Under the pieces are notes generated by a model. That model saw only the letters and a program-made list of their open reading frames with translations. It had not been told where the DNA came from and ran no database searches. From NCBI RefSeq assembly GCF_042658925.1, contig NZ_JBHSRF010000031.1, forward strand, positions 1 to 64,000: a stretch of DNA of 64,000 bases, read 5' to 3'. The first letter of the stretch is position 1, and each line of letters opens with the position of its first letter. Of this stretch, positions 17,748-26,956 are shown one piece after another. A program made the translations under genes and the position numbers. The stretch comes from Sphaerisporangium aureirubrum (lineage in GTDB: Bacteria > Actinomycetota > Actinomycetes > Streptosporangiales > Streptosporangiaceae).

Positions 17748-18776
17748 TCAGTAGATGACGCGGTTCTCGGCGGCGGGCCGCCACGCGCGGGAGCCGCGGA
17801 GGTTGCGGGTGATGTTGAGGCGTTTGAGCCAGCGGTCGGTGCCGTCGTAGCGAGCTTGAAACGACTTCCGCCCGTGCACCGCCCGGAAGTTGTCGATGAA
17901 GACGATGTCACCGGGTCGCAGGCTGATCCCGACCATCTTGTCCTCGATCTCGGCGCAGAGCCCTTGGAAGGCGTCCAGGTGCCGGCGCGGCCAGCCGTCG
18001 GTGCTCATGTGGTACGGATCGAGCGCCATGTACGGGTCCTGCCGGTCGCCGAACAGCACCGGCCGCTTCTCGGGATGCTCGTTCCAGGACTGGATGAGCT
18101 GGAAGCTGCGGGCGCGCAACCGGTCCAAGGTCGGGTCGCCGGTGGACTCGGTGGCGTTCTGCGGAAGGTGCGAGTTGTCCGGCATCTGAGTGAACTCGGC
18201 CTGGAACAGGGTGTCGACGTCCAGTGCGGGCCAGTCGAGGTCGGGTGCGCAGGAGACCGTGGTCTCCACCAGGTCCGGGTTCTTCAGGCACATGAGCGAC
18301 ACGTAGTCGCCGCGGCAGGGGTGGAAGGCGTCCTCGGTGTGCCAGGACAGGTGCTGCAGGCTGTTCGATCCGATCTCGTAGTGCTCGTGCCCTTTGATGG
18401 GCAGCACGTCATGCATGATCCGGCCGTCCTGCTGCGTCGCCCAGCCGAACACGTCACCCAGCACGGAGGCGCAGAGCAGGAAGAACGTCTCCTGCTCGAA
18501 GGCCGGTGAGCCGTACTGGCTGTCCCGCCACTGAGTGGGCGTGGGACCGAGCCGGTCCTCCTCCATCCGCAGTCCGGAGATCATGCACAGCGCGGACGGC
18601 TCGGTGAGACGAAAGGTCTCCAGGAACTCCAGCAGATGGGTCGGCAACATCCTGGCGAGCACCGGCGCCTGCCTGATCAGCTGAGGGTCCTCGATCGTCT
18701 GGTAGGCGCCGGCCAGTTCGGCGAGCATCGGGAAGAGCGCCGCGTTGTCCTCCGCCGTCAGCACCAGTCGGTGCAT
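17748..18776 (-). CDS. Fe(II)/2-oxoglutarate amino-acid beta-hydroxylase, VioC/AsnO-like
   Basis: A 342-residue oxygenase of the clavaminate-synthase-like family. The metal ligands follow its HxE variant: His146 and Glu148 in WHTEDAFHP, with the distal His301 in RAVHGRKSF. The matching residues in VioC are H168, E170 and H316. Relatives hydroxylate the beta-carbon of free Arg, Asn or similar residues. The ATG follows AAGGAGA. It is divergent from the glycine NRPS gene. The substrate is not decided by sequence; a beta-hydroxylated residue for one of the modules lacking an active A domain is a reasonable inference. Confidence 0.9.
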   Translation of the reverse strand: MHRLVLTAEDNAALFPMLAELAGAYQTIEDPQLIRQAPVLARMLPTHLLEFLETFRLTEPSALCMISGLRMEEDRLGPTPTQWRDSQYGSPAFEQETFFLLCASVLGDVFGWATQQDGRIMHDVLPIKGHEHYEIGSNSLQHLSWHTEDAFHPCRGDYVSLMCLKNPDLVETTVSCAPDLDWPALDVDTLFQAEFTQMPDNSHLPQNATESTGDPTLDRLRARSFQLIQSWNEHPEKRPVLFGDRQDPYMALDPYHMSTDGWPRRHLDAFQGLCAEIEDKMVGISLRPGDIVFIDNFRAVHGRKSFQARYDGTDRWLKRLNITRNLRGSRAWRPAAENRVIY

Positions 18777-18843
18777 CCCACTTCTCCTTCTGCCAGGCGG
18801 GCGATAGCGTGCGCCAGTCTAGATTTCGCCTGCCTCCGGGCCT

Positions 18844-18926
18844 GGTCCCCGTTAACCGGGACAGGTGAGCGCCGGGTGGCGGTGCACACGGGTAACGGCC
18901 CGCGTGTCCGCTGAACGCGGGACAGG
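18844..18926. promoter_or_regulatory. two near-palindromic operators in divergent promoter region
   Basis: Two similar dyads lie 60 bp apart between the beta-hydroxylase and the glycine NRPS: GTCCCCGTTAACCGGGAC and GTCCGCTGAACGCGGGAC, each followed by AGG. The shared form is roughly GTCCSC, six central bases, then CGGGACAGG. A weaker relative (GTGTCCCCGGAAGCGGGGAG) begins at 22126, upstream of the P450. The arrangement suggests a dimeric regulator controlling both divergent genes. The regulator is unknown. Confidence 0.45.
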
Positions 18927-18999
18927 CCGTCCCATTGACCGGTCCGAGAGCGATCTCGTTGACTGAGGACTCCGGCTGGTTCGTACCGTAGGAGCGTCC

Positions 19000-21900
19000 G
19001 TGATCGGCAGCCACCAGTCCGCCGAAAGTCCACGTGCCGTCACGGTGCCGGACCAGATCCTGGCCCAGGCGAAACGATCACCGCAGCGGGTGGCGGTCGA
19101 GTCGGCGGGCGACCGCCTCACCTACGCGCAGGTGCTCGCCGAGGCCGCCGGCGTGGCCGATCACCTGCGCCGCATCGGCGTCGGGCCGGGCGATCTGGTG
19201 GCGGTGGCCGTGCCGCGCGGCGTCGACCTGGTCCCCGCGCTGCTCGGCGTCCAGCTCTCCGGCGCGGCGTACCTGCCCCTGGACCCCGAGCATCCGGCCG
19301 ACCGGCTCAACTACATCATCGAGGATTCCGGAGCCGAAGTCCTGCTCGTCGCCGATGCCGCCGGCCCCCGCGGCGTGCGCGCCGGCACACGGGTCCACCT
19401 GAACGACATCGCGGTGCGTCCGGGCCCGGTGCGGTCCCCCGGCCTGAACGCCGAATCGGCCGCCTACGTCATCTACACGTCCGGTTCGACAGGACGGCCG
19501 AAGGGCGTCATGGTGACGCACCGCGCGTTCGCCAACTTCACCGAGTCCATGCGGGAACGCCCCGGGTTGCCGGACGACGTCGTGTTGCCGGCCGTGACCA
19601 CGGTCTCCTTCGACATCGCCGGCCTGGAGCTGTTCCTCCCGCTGACCACCGGTGGCCGGGTCGTCATCGCGCGGCGGTCCGAGGCCGGCGACCCACGCCG
19701 GCTGTCGGCCCTGCTGGCCGCCACCGGCGCGCGTGTCATGCAGGCGACACCGATCACGTGGCGGTTGCTGCTGGAGGCCGGATGGTCGCCGCCGGCCGGC
19801 TTCACGGTCCTGTGCGGCGGCGAACGGCTGCCGGCGGAACTGGCCGATCGGCTGCTGGACGAAGGAGTGGTGCTCTGGGACCTGTACGGTCCCACCGAGA
19901 CCACGGTCTGGTCGTCCGTCACCCGCTACGAACGCGGCCACCCGGCCAGGTTCGACCCGGTGCGCGAGACCACGTTGCACGTGCTCGACGAGCGTCTCGG
20001 GCCGGTGCCGCCCGGTACGGCCGGCGAGCTCTACATCGGCGGCGCGGGAGTCGCCGCCGGTTACCTCGGCCGGCCGCCGCTGACCGCCGCGAGATTCGTC
20101 GCCGATCCGTTCACCGCGGCCGCGGGGGCCCGGCTCTACCGGACGGGCGACCTGGCACGCCGGCACCCGGACGGGCGGATCGAGATCCTCGGCCGCGGGG
20201 ACGACCAGATCAAGATCCGGGGATTCCGGATCGAACCCGGCGAGATCGAGCACCTGCTGGCCCGGCACCCGGAGGTGGCCGAGGCCGCGGTCCGGGCGTT
20301 CGGCGACACCGACGAGGCCACCTTCCTGGTCGGCTACATCCGGCCGGCCGCCAGAGGGAACCCGCCCGACGCCAGGCGCCTGCGGCTCCACCTGGCACGC
20401 TCCGCTCCCGCGTACATGATTCCGGCGCAGTTCGTCGTCCTGGACGATTTCCCCCGGACGGCGAACGGCAAGCTGAACCGCTCCGCGCTGCCGGACCCGG
20501 CCACGGCGCCGCACCGGGCCGTGGAGGACACGGGTCCCTCCTCCCCGGACGGGACGGCCGCCGGCACGCTCGAACAGCGCATCGCCAAGATCGTGGCCGA
20601 GGTGCTCGGTGAGCCGTCGATCGGCGTGCACGAGGACTTCTTCACGCTTGGCGGCGACTCGCTGCGCGCCGTCCAGATCGTGTTGCGGCTGAACGAGGAG
20701 CTGGAGACCGAGGTCCCGATCAACGCGCTGTTCGAGACCCGTACCGTCTACGGGCTCGCCGCGCAGATCGACGCCGGCGACATGCCGGAGCCGGCGTCCG
20801 TGCCGCTCCTCGACGGGCGTGGCCCGCGCCTCTCGGCCGCCCAATGGCGATTGTGGCTGCACCAGTTGGCGGCGCCGCACAGCACCGTCGACAACGCGCC
20901 GCTGGTCGTACGCCTGCCGGGCCCTCTCGACGTCGCGGCCCTCGCGTCGGTGCTGACAGATCTGCTCGACCGCCACCCCACCCTGCGCACCTACTTCGCG
21001 CAGGACGACTCCGGGCTGCCCGTCCCCGTCGTCATGCCCGCGGCGCCGGTACGGCTGCGCGTGGAGGACGGCGATCCCCGGGCCGTCCTCGCGGAGGAAC
21101 TGGCTCGGCCGTTCGATCTCGCGGCGGGGCCGCCGGTCCGCATCCGCCTGGTGCGCCGGGCCGCCGACGGGTGTGAGCTGCTGCTCATGGTCGTGCACCG
21201 CGTCGCGGCCGACGACCGGTCCCTGGAGCTGGTCGCGAGCCAGGTGCGCGCGGCGTACCGGGGCCGGGCCGTGCCCACCCCACCGCTCGGCTACGCCGAC
21301 TTCTCCGAATGGCAGCGCTTGTTCTCGGCGAGCCCCGCCGCGCGGCGGCATCTGGACTTCTGGCGCGAGACGCTGGCCGGGCTCGACCCGGCCGAGTTGC
21401 CCGCCGACCGGCCGCGACCGCCCGTACGCGACTGGCGCGGTGGCACGGTCAGGTTCGACGTGCCGCCGGACGTCGTGCGACCGCTGTACGAGGCGGCCGC
21501 CGACCACGACACCACGCTCTCCGTGGGACTGCTGGCCGGACTCCACGCCGTTCTGGCCCGTCACACGGGCGGGACCGATCTGGCCGTCGGTGTTCCGGTC
21601 TCCGGGCGGGACCGGCCGGAACTGGAGAACGTCGTGGGAATGCTCGAGGAGATCACGGTGATCCGGGTGGACCTCGGCAGCGGCCCGAGCTTCGGCGAAC
21701 TGCTGGCCCGCGTTCGCGAGGCCGTGCTCGCCGCCGTCGACCACGCCGTGGTGCCGTTCGAGGACATGGTCGCGGCCGTCGCCGAGACGGCGCAGGCCAG
21801 GCCCGTGCCGGGACGCAACCCGCTGTTCGACGTCTTTTTCGCCTTCCACGGGATTCCCGCCGGACCGGCCGGCTTCCCGCCGCCGGACACGCCGGGCACA

Positions 21901-22089
21901 CGGTTCGACCTCGGCTGCCACCTCACCGAGCGGCCGGACGGCGGTGTCGACGGCCGATTCGAGTACGCCACGCAACTCTTCGACGAGCCCACGATCGCCC
22001 GTCTCGCCGGCGCCTACGTCGACCTGCTCGCGCGGGCCGGCGCGGACCCCGGCGTGCGGATCGCGGCGGCGCCGGCCTCGCTCCGCTGA
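19000..22089 (+). CDS. NRPS, A(Gly)-T-C*
   Basis: A 1,029-residue protein. GTG start with AGGAG 6 nt upstream. The A domain (about 15-510) has TSGSTGRPKG near 158 and NGK near 490. Its pocket D-I-L-Q-L-G-L-V-W plus Lys is a standard glycine code. The T domain has LGGDSL near 550. The C-terminal condensation domain (about 600-1029) is degenerate: the HHxxxDG motif reads HRVAADD (His733, Arg734, Asp738, Asp739), so the catalytic second His is gone. If the next synthetase is the one starting with C1 (7536), this C domain would be redundant. It may act only as a structural or docking element. As it starts with A, it needs an upstream C domain in trans. Confidence 0.95.
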   Translation: MIGSHQSAESPRAVTVPDQILAQAKRSPQRVAVESAGDRLTYAQVLAEAAGVADHLRRIGVGPGDLVAVAVPRGVDLVPALLGVQLSGAAYLPLDPEHPADRLNYIIEDSGAEVLLVADAAGPRGVRAGTRVHLNDIAVRPGPVRSPGLNAESAAYVIYTSGSTGRPKGVMVTHRAFANFTESMRERPGLPDDVVLPAVTTVSFDIAGLELFLPLTTGGRVVIARRSEAGDPRRLSALLAATGARVMQATPITWRLLLEAGWSPPAGFTVLCGGERLPAELADRLLDEGVVLWDLYGPTETTVWSSVTRYERGHPARFDPVRETTLHVLDERLGPVPPGTAGELYIGGAGVAAGYLGRPPLTAARFVADPFTAAAGARLYRTGDLARRHPDGRIEILGRGDDQIKIRGFRIEPGEIEHLLARHPEVAEAAVRAFGDTDEATFLVGYIRPAARGNPPDARRLRLHLARSAPAYMIPAQFVVLDDFPRTANGKLNRSALPDPATAPHRAVEDTGPSSPDGTAAGTLEQRIAKIVAEVLGEPSIGVHEDFFTLGGDSLRAVQIVLRLNEELETEVPINALFETRTVYGLAAQIDAGDMPEPASVPLLDGRGPRLSAAQWRLWLHQLAAPHSTVDNAPLVVRLPGPLDVAALASVLTDLLDRHPTLRTYFAQDDSGLPVPVVMPAAPVRLRVEDGDPRAVLAEELARPFDLAAGPPVRIRLVRRAADGCELLLMVVHRVAADDRSLELVASQVRAAYRGRAVPTPPLGYADFSEWQRLFSASPAARRHLDFWRETLAGLDPAELPADRPRPPVRDWRGGTVRFDVPPDVVRPLYEAAADHDTTLSVGLLAGLHAVLARHTGGTDLAVGVPVSGRDRPELENVVGMLEEITVIRVDLGSGPSFGELLARVREAVLAAVDHAVVPFEDMVAAVAETAQARPVPGRNPLFDVFFAFHGIPAGPAGFPPPDTPGTRFDLGCHLTERPDGGVDGRFEYATQLFDEPTIARLAGAYVDLLARAGADPGVRIAAAPASLR

Positions 22090-22148
22090 GCCGGGCCACT
22101 CCCCCGGTCCGGTCCCGGCGCCGCGGTGTCCCCGGAAGCGGGGAGATG

Positions 22149-22169
22149 CCCGCCGGTGCGTGCGGCGGG
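22149..22169 (+). promoter_or_regulatory. short GC hairpin between NRPS and P450
   Basis: CCCGCCG and CGGCGGG form a 7-bp perfect stem with a 7-nt loop in the 160-nt gap. There is no T-run. It may be a weak terminator or a leader structure for the P450 gene. Confidence 0.3.
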
Positions 22170-22249
22170 ATGCTTGCCGGCATGAGCGTCCCGACGCCGA
22201 CCCACCCGCGGAGGCGGAGCAGCCGCCGAGCCGCCCTGGTGGCCGCCGC

Positions 22250-23512
22250 ATGACCACGACGAACGGCTCGCCCGGCCGGGCCCTCCACCGCACCGATCCG
22301 ATCCCGGACATCGACCTGGTCGATCCCGATCCGGCGCGAACCGCCGCGCTCGACCAGGTCTTCACCGATCTGCGGCCCGAGCACCCGGTCTTCTGGCACG
22401 GCCGCAAGAGCCGGCCGGGGTTCTGGGCGGTCATCGGGCACGCCGGGACCGTGCAGGTCTACCGGGACGCCGCCACCTTCTCCGCCACGCACGGCATGAC
22501 CATGGACAGCCTCCGCCCGGACCAGGATCCGGCGAGCGGGATGATGGTCGAGGTCACCGATCCCCCCGAGCACCGCCGCCTGCGCCGCAGCGTCGGCGCC
22601 TTCTTCGCCGACGGCGTCGTCACCGGCCTGACACCCGCGATCGACCAGTACGTACGGAAGCTGCTCACCGAGGTCCGGGACCGCGGCGGCACGGTCGACT
22701 TCGCCGAGGCCGTCGCCGCCAAGGTGCCGACCCATGCCGCGGGCCTGCTGCTCGGACTGCCTCTCGACGATCTCGAATGGATCACCAGCCGGACCTCGCA
22801 GGTGTTCCTGTCGGGGCAGGACGCCGGCACGAGCGACGACTTGCGTGCCGCGGCCGAACAGGCGAACGGGGAACTGCTCGGCTACTTCGCCAAGCTGCTC
22901 CGCAGAGGCCGGCGTGGAGACGGCGGCGACAGCCTGGTGCACCGATTGGCGGTGGGGACCGCCGACCGGGACGGCCTGACGACCGGCGAGGCGGTCCTCA
23001 ACGCGCTCAACCTGGCCATCGGCGGGACCACGACGACGCGTAGCGCGCTGACCAACCTCACGCACGGGCTGACGCGGTTCCCCCAGGTCTTCCAGGCACT
23101 GCGCGACGAGCCGTCGGCGGTGCCGACCGCGGTCGAGGAGGCCGTGCGCTGGGCGAACCCGGTACGGCATCTCGCCAGGGTCGCCACCCGCGACGTCGAG
23201 CTCGCCGGCAGGCGCATCCGGGCCGGCGATCCGGTCCTGGTCTGGCCTCGTTCCGCCAACCGCGACGAGACCGTCTTCGCGCGGCCCCATCACTTCGACA
23301 TCCATCGGCGTCCGAATCCGCACATCGGCTTCGCGGCCGGCCCGCACAGCTGCCCGGGCACGGGCCTCGCGCGGGTCCAGCTCCGGGCGGTGCTCGGTCA
23401 CATGCTGGAGATCTTCACCGGCGTGGAGCCGGCGGGCCCGGCGGAGCTGCTGCGGTCGAACTTCCTGCACGGGTACGCGCACCTGCCGGTCCGGTTCACG
23501 CCGGCCTCCTGA
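22250..23512 (+). CDS. cytochrome P450
   Basis: A 420-residue bacterial class I P450. The haem loop is FAAGPHSCPG with Cys368, and the ExxR helix is seen as EEAVRW with its arginine-containing follow-on. The I-helix reads IGGTTTTR, where most P450s have an acid before the conserved Thr. The acid-alcohol pair is therefore missing, as in some enzymes that act on carrier-bound amino acids. The ATG at 22250 has only a weak ribosome site; upstream in-frame codons would overlap the NRPS. A role in hydroxylating or cross-linking a carrier-bound residue is inferred from location only. No dedicated ferredoxin is visible. Confidence 0.92.
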   Translation: MTTTNGSPGRALHRTDPIPDIDLVDPDPARTAALDQVFTDLRPEHPVFWHGRKSRPGFWAVIGHAGTVQVYRDAATFSATHGMTMDSLRPDQDPASGMMVEVTDPPEHRRLRRSVGAFFADGVVTGLTPAIDQYVRKLLTEVRDRGGTVDFAEAVAAKVPTHAAGLLLGLPLDDLEWITSRTSQVFLSGQDAGTSDDLRAAAEQANGELLGYFAKLLRRGRRGDGGDSLVHRLAVGTADRDGLTTGEAVLNALNLAIGGTTTTRSALTNLTHGLTRFPQVFQALRDEPSAVPTAVEEAVRWANPVRHLARVATRDVELAGRRIRAGDPVLVWPRSANRDETVFARPHHFDIHRRPNPHIGFAAGPHSCPGTGLARVQLRAVLGHMLEIFTGVEPAGPAELLRSNFLHGYAHLPVRFTPAS

Positions 23513-23562
23513 GCACGGCCGTTCCGCGCGCCGGACGCGGTGATTCCGTGGCAAGGCATCCT

Positions 23563-23601
23563 TTTACGTGACAACCGCCGGGGACGACGCGATCGTACTG
23601 T
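23563..23601 (+). promoter_or_regulatory. shared cluster promoter, copy d (leaderless)
   Basis: TTTACGTGAC, 23 nt, TACTGT. The -10 ends 6 nt before the ATG of the next gene, so transcription should begin at or next to the start codon. There is no ribosome site between them. Geometry is identical to the copies upstream of the thioesterase, the threonine A domain and the MbtH-like gene. Confidence 0.6.
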
Positions 23602-23607
23602 TCGGTT

Positions 23608-26600
23608 ATGGCGCGACCTTCGCTTGTGACATCCGCCGGCTCCGACGACGGCACCTCGCACGACTCGCCAGGCATACAGGCCGAGCGGTCGCTGCCGCCG
23701 CGCACGCCCTACGAGGACGCGATCGTCGGCATCCTCGGCGACGTCCTCGGGTGCTCCGGCATCGACGTCAACGACCGCCTGCTGGCCCTGGGCGACGTGT
23801 CCCAGGTGCCGCGCGTGGTCGCGCAGATCCGGAAGACGATCGGTGTCGACGTCCCGGTCGCGGACTACGTCGAGTCCGGCACCGTCACCGGTCTCGCGTC
23901 GGTCGTGGCCGCCAAGTCGCGCGCGACCCGCTCCGCCACCCGGCCGCACGCGATGGGACCGCGGCCGCACGACGCCCGCCCCGTGCTCTCGTTCGACCAG
24001 CAACGGCTGTGGATGGAGAACCAGCTCCTGCCCGGAGTGATCTACAACGTCCACGGGCGACGCAAGATCGTCGGAAAGCTGGACGTGGCGGTCTTCGAGG
24101 CGAGCATCCGCGCGATCATCGCCCGCCACGAGGCGCTCCGCACGAGGTTCCCGGAAGGGGGCGGCGAGCCGGTGCAGATGGTGGACGACCACCACGACGA
24201 CTGGCGGATCCGGATCACGGATCTCACCGGCCCGCGCGGACGGGGCGATGACGACGACGCCGAGCGCGCGGCCCGGCGCCTGCTCGACGAGGAGCTCACG
24301 ACGCCGTTCGACCTGGCGACCGGCCCGCTCATCCGCTGCCTGCTGATCAAGCTGGACGAGGAGGAGCACGCGCTCGGCGTCACTATGCATCACATCGTCT
24401 CCGACGCGTGGTCCATCGGACTGTTCATCCGCGAGCTGACCGCGCTGTACAAGGCGGGTGGCGATCCGTGCCGCGCCGGCCTGTCCCCCCTTCCCGTGCA
24501 GTACCGCGACTACGCGGTGTGGCAACGGAACTGGCTCACCGGTGAGGCACTGGAAAGCCAGGTCGGTCACTGGCGGCGGCACCTGCGAGGCGCGCCGCGG
24601 TTCCTCGCGATGCCCACGGTGCAGCGGCGCACGAACGCGATGCGGGCCGAGGCCGGCCAGGTCGTGGCCGAGCTCTCGCGGCAGGAGACCGCCGCGCTGC
24701 ACGAACTGTGCCGCTCGCACGGGGTCACCCTGTTCATGGTGCTCTACTCGGTGCTCGCGACGATCTTCAGCCGGTGGTCGGGGCAGACCGACCTCGTCAT
24801 CGGGGTCGCCGTGGCCGGCCGGACGAACCGCGCGACCGACAGGCTGATCGGTTTCTTCGTCAACATGCTGCCGCTGCGGGTCGACCTTTCCGACAACCCG
24901 ACGTTCGCGCGGCTGCTGGAGCGCGTGCGCCGGGTGGCGCTCGACGGCTACGCGCACGCCGAGGCCCCCATGGACGAACTCGTACGGGACCTGAACATCA
25001 CCCGTGACCCGCGCCGCACGCCGCTGTTCGAGGTGGTGCTCAACGTCGTCGCGAGTCCCGAGGCCGAGGACGTCACCAGCCTGACCATCGAGCCGATGGA
25101 GACGCCGTCGCTGTTCAGCCGCTACGACCTGACGTTCACCGCGCAGGAGTCCGATGGCGTGCTGCGCTTCAAGCTCGACTTCCCCGCCGACCGCTGCGAC
25201 CCCCCGACGGGCCGGACGCTGCTGCGGCAACTGCGCACGCTCCTGCGCGCCGCGGCCACGGACCCCGGCGCGCGGCTGCTCGACGTGCCGGCCGAGGAGC
25301 CGGACGGCGCCGCGGCGGACGAGCCGTCCGTCCGTCCGGCACCGCACCTCTCCGTCGCGCGGCACGCCGCCGGCCACGACGACCTGGTCGCCGTGGAGGA
25401 CGGCACGGGCCGCTGGAGCTACCGCCGGCTGTCGTCGGCCGCCGGCCGGGTCGCCGGCGTGCTGGCGCGGCGCGGGGTCACGGCCGAGGACCGGGTCGGC
25501 GTGGTCCGGCGCCCGAGCGCCGCCTTCGTGGCGGTCCTGACCGGCGCGGCGCAGGCGGGAGTGAACTGCACCGTGATCGAGACCGACGACCCGGCGCTGA
25601 CCGGAGCGCTCGGAATCACGACGGTGCTGGACCCGAACCCGGCGGACGAGCCGGCGCCCGGCACGATCGACCTGAGCGGGCTCCAGCCGGCCGACGGCGC
25701 GGAGCTTGATCCCGCGGATCCCGGCGCGGCCGAGGCGGCACCGGGCGACTGGGCGGCCGAGCGGCTCGGTCTGGGGCGCGACGACCGGTTCGTGGTGCTG
25801 TCCAGCCGTCCGGGTCACCTGATGTCGGCGCTGTGCAGCGCGTTCGGCGCCGGGGCCGGCCTGGTGATCCCGGACCGCGGGTTCGGCGACGACATCGGCG
25901 CGCTCACCACCTGGCTGCGGGACAACGGCATCACGGTCGCGTACCTCGATCCGCCGATCCTGCGCGCGATCTTCGCTCAGCGGCCCGCGCCGAGCCTTCC
26001 GGCACTGCGGTGCGTGATCGTGGACAACGACGGCGAACTGCTGCCGCACGACGTCGAGGCGGTACGGCGGACGGCGCCGGAGCGCCGGTGCGTCGGCGTC
26101 TACCGCGTCACGGCGGACGGCCGTCCGCTCGCCTGTTACGACGCACCCGGCGGGCTGGAGGTCCGCGACGCTCCGCTGCGTGTGCCGCTCGGCCTCCCCC
26201 TCCCCGGCATGCGGGTCGAGCTGCGGCGCCTGTCCGGGCACACCGCGGCGGCCGGCGAACTGGCCGAGATCTGGCACGGCGGGGAGCGCACCGGCGACCT
26301 CGGACGCAGGCGGCCCGACGGGACACTCGAGTACGCGGGCAAGTCCGGCGCGAGCCAGGCCCCCGAACCCATCGAGACCGTCTCCGTCCTCCGGGACGTT
26401 CCGGATGTCCGGGACGCGATCGTCGTCGAACAGGCCGCCGCCGGCGGGTGCACGACGCTGATCGGCTACGTGGCCGGCCCCGATCCGGACCTCGGCACGA
26501 TGCCCATCCACAATTTCGTGAAGGCCCGCCTCCCCGAGCACCTGGTGCCAGGTCATCTGTTCGTGCTCGACACGCTGCCGCGCACGCCGTGGGGCGCCTA

Positions 26601-26946
26601 CGATCTGCGTGCTCTGCCTCGCCCCGTGGGGGACACGGCGGACGGTGACGACTACGCCGCGCCGCGAACGCCGATGGAGCGGCGGCTCACCGAGATCCTC
26701 CAGGAGCTGCTCGGCATCGAGCGGGTCGGCGTCTACGACAGCTTCTTCGAGCTCGGCGGCTTCTCGATGCTCGCGACCCGGCTCATCGTCCACGTCCGGG
26801 ACGCCTTTCGGGTCCAGCTCGCCGTGCGGGACGTGTTCGAGTCGCCGACCGTCGACGAGCTGGCACGGGTGATCGTCCGCGCACAGGTGGAGCAGGCCGG
26901 CATCGACGACCTGGAGGCGCTGCTCGCGGAGGTCGAGCAGGCTTAG
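23608..26946 (+). CDS. NRPS, T-C-A*-T with catalytically dead A-like domain
   Basis: A 1,112-residue protein. An N-terminal carrier-like domain (about 33-105) has LALGDVSQ with Ser65 at the right place but a changed LGGxS motif. The C domain has HHIVSDAW at 261-268, with Gly of the motif changed to Ala. The A-like domain (about 590-1000) keeps the fold outline but has no TSGSTGxPKG loop, no YGPTE and no KxRGxRIE hinge. The A10 NGK reads WGA, so the catalytic Lys is Ala. The C-terminal T has LGGFS with Ser1053. The protein can accept but not activate an amino acid, so its module must be charged in trans. The ATG is probably translated from a leaderless mRNA. The N-terminal T may complete the module left open by the protein encoded at 28436-33829. 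Confidence 0.92.
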   Translation: MARPSLVTSAGSDDGTSHDSPGIQAERSLPPRTPYEDAIVGILGDVLGCSGIDVNDRLLALGDVSQVPRVVAQIRKTIGVDVPVADYVESGTVTGLASVVAAKSRATRSATRPHAMGPRPHDARPVLSFDQQRLWMENQLLPGVIYNVHGRRKIVGKLDVAVFEASIRAIIARHEALRTRFPEGGGEPVQMVDDHHDDWRIRITDLTGPRGRGDDDDAERAARRLLDEELTTPFDLATGPLIRCLLIKLDEEEHALGVTMHHIVSDAWSIGLFIRELTALYKAGGDPCRAGLSPLPVQYRDYAVWQRNWLTGEALESQVGHWRRHLRGAPRFLAMPTVQRRTNAMRAEAGQVVAELSRQETAALHELCRSHGVTLFMVLYSVLATIFSRWSGQTDLVIGVAVAGRTNRATDRLIGFFVNMLPLRVDLSDNPTFARLLERVRRVALDGYAHAEAPMDELVRDLNITRDPRRTPLFEVVLNVVASPEAEDVTSLTIEPMETPSLFSRYDLTFTAQESDGVLRFKLDFPADRCDPPTGRTLLRQLRTLLRAAATDPGARLLDVPAEEPDGAAADEPSVRPAPHLSVARHAAGHDDLVAVEDGTGRWSYRRLSSAAGRVAGVLARRGVTAEDRVGVVRRPSAAFVAVLTGAAQAGVNCTVIETDDPALTGALGITTVLDPNPADEPAPGTIDLSGLQPADGAELDPADPGAAEAAPGDWAAERLGLGRDDRFVVLSSRPGHLMSALCSAFGAGAGLVIPDRGFGDDIGALTTWLRDNGITVAYLDPPILRAIFAQRPAPSLPALRCVIVDNDGELLPHDVEAVRRTAPERRCVGVYRVTADGRPLACYDAPGGLEVRDAPLRVPLGLPLPGMRVELRRLSGHTAAAGELAEIWHGGERTGDLGRRRPDGTLEYAGKSGASQAPEPIETVSVLRDVPDVRDAIVVEQAAAGGCTTLIGYVAGPDPDLGTMPIHNFVKARLPEHLVPGHLFVLDTLPRTPWGAYDLRALPRPVGDTADGDDYAAPRTPMERRLTEILQELLGIERVGVYDSFFELGGFSMLATRLIVHVRDAFRVQLAVRDVFESPTVDELARVIVRAQVEQAGIDDLEALLAEVEQA

Positions 26947-26956
26947 CGCCGCGCGG

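Noticed and set aside
18956..18989. TACCGT before the glycine NRPS as a fifth shared promoter
   Set aside because: No TTCACGTGAC-like box at the fixed distance; the sequence there is CGATCTCGTT.
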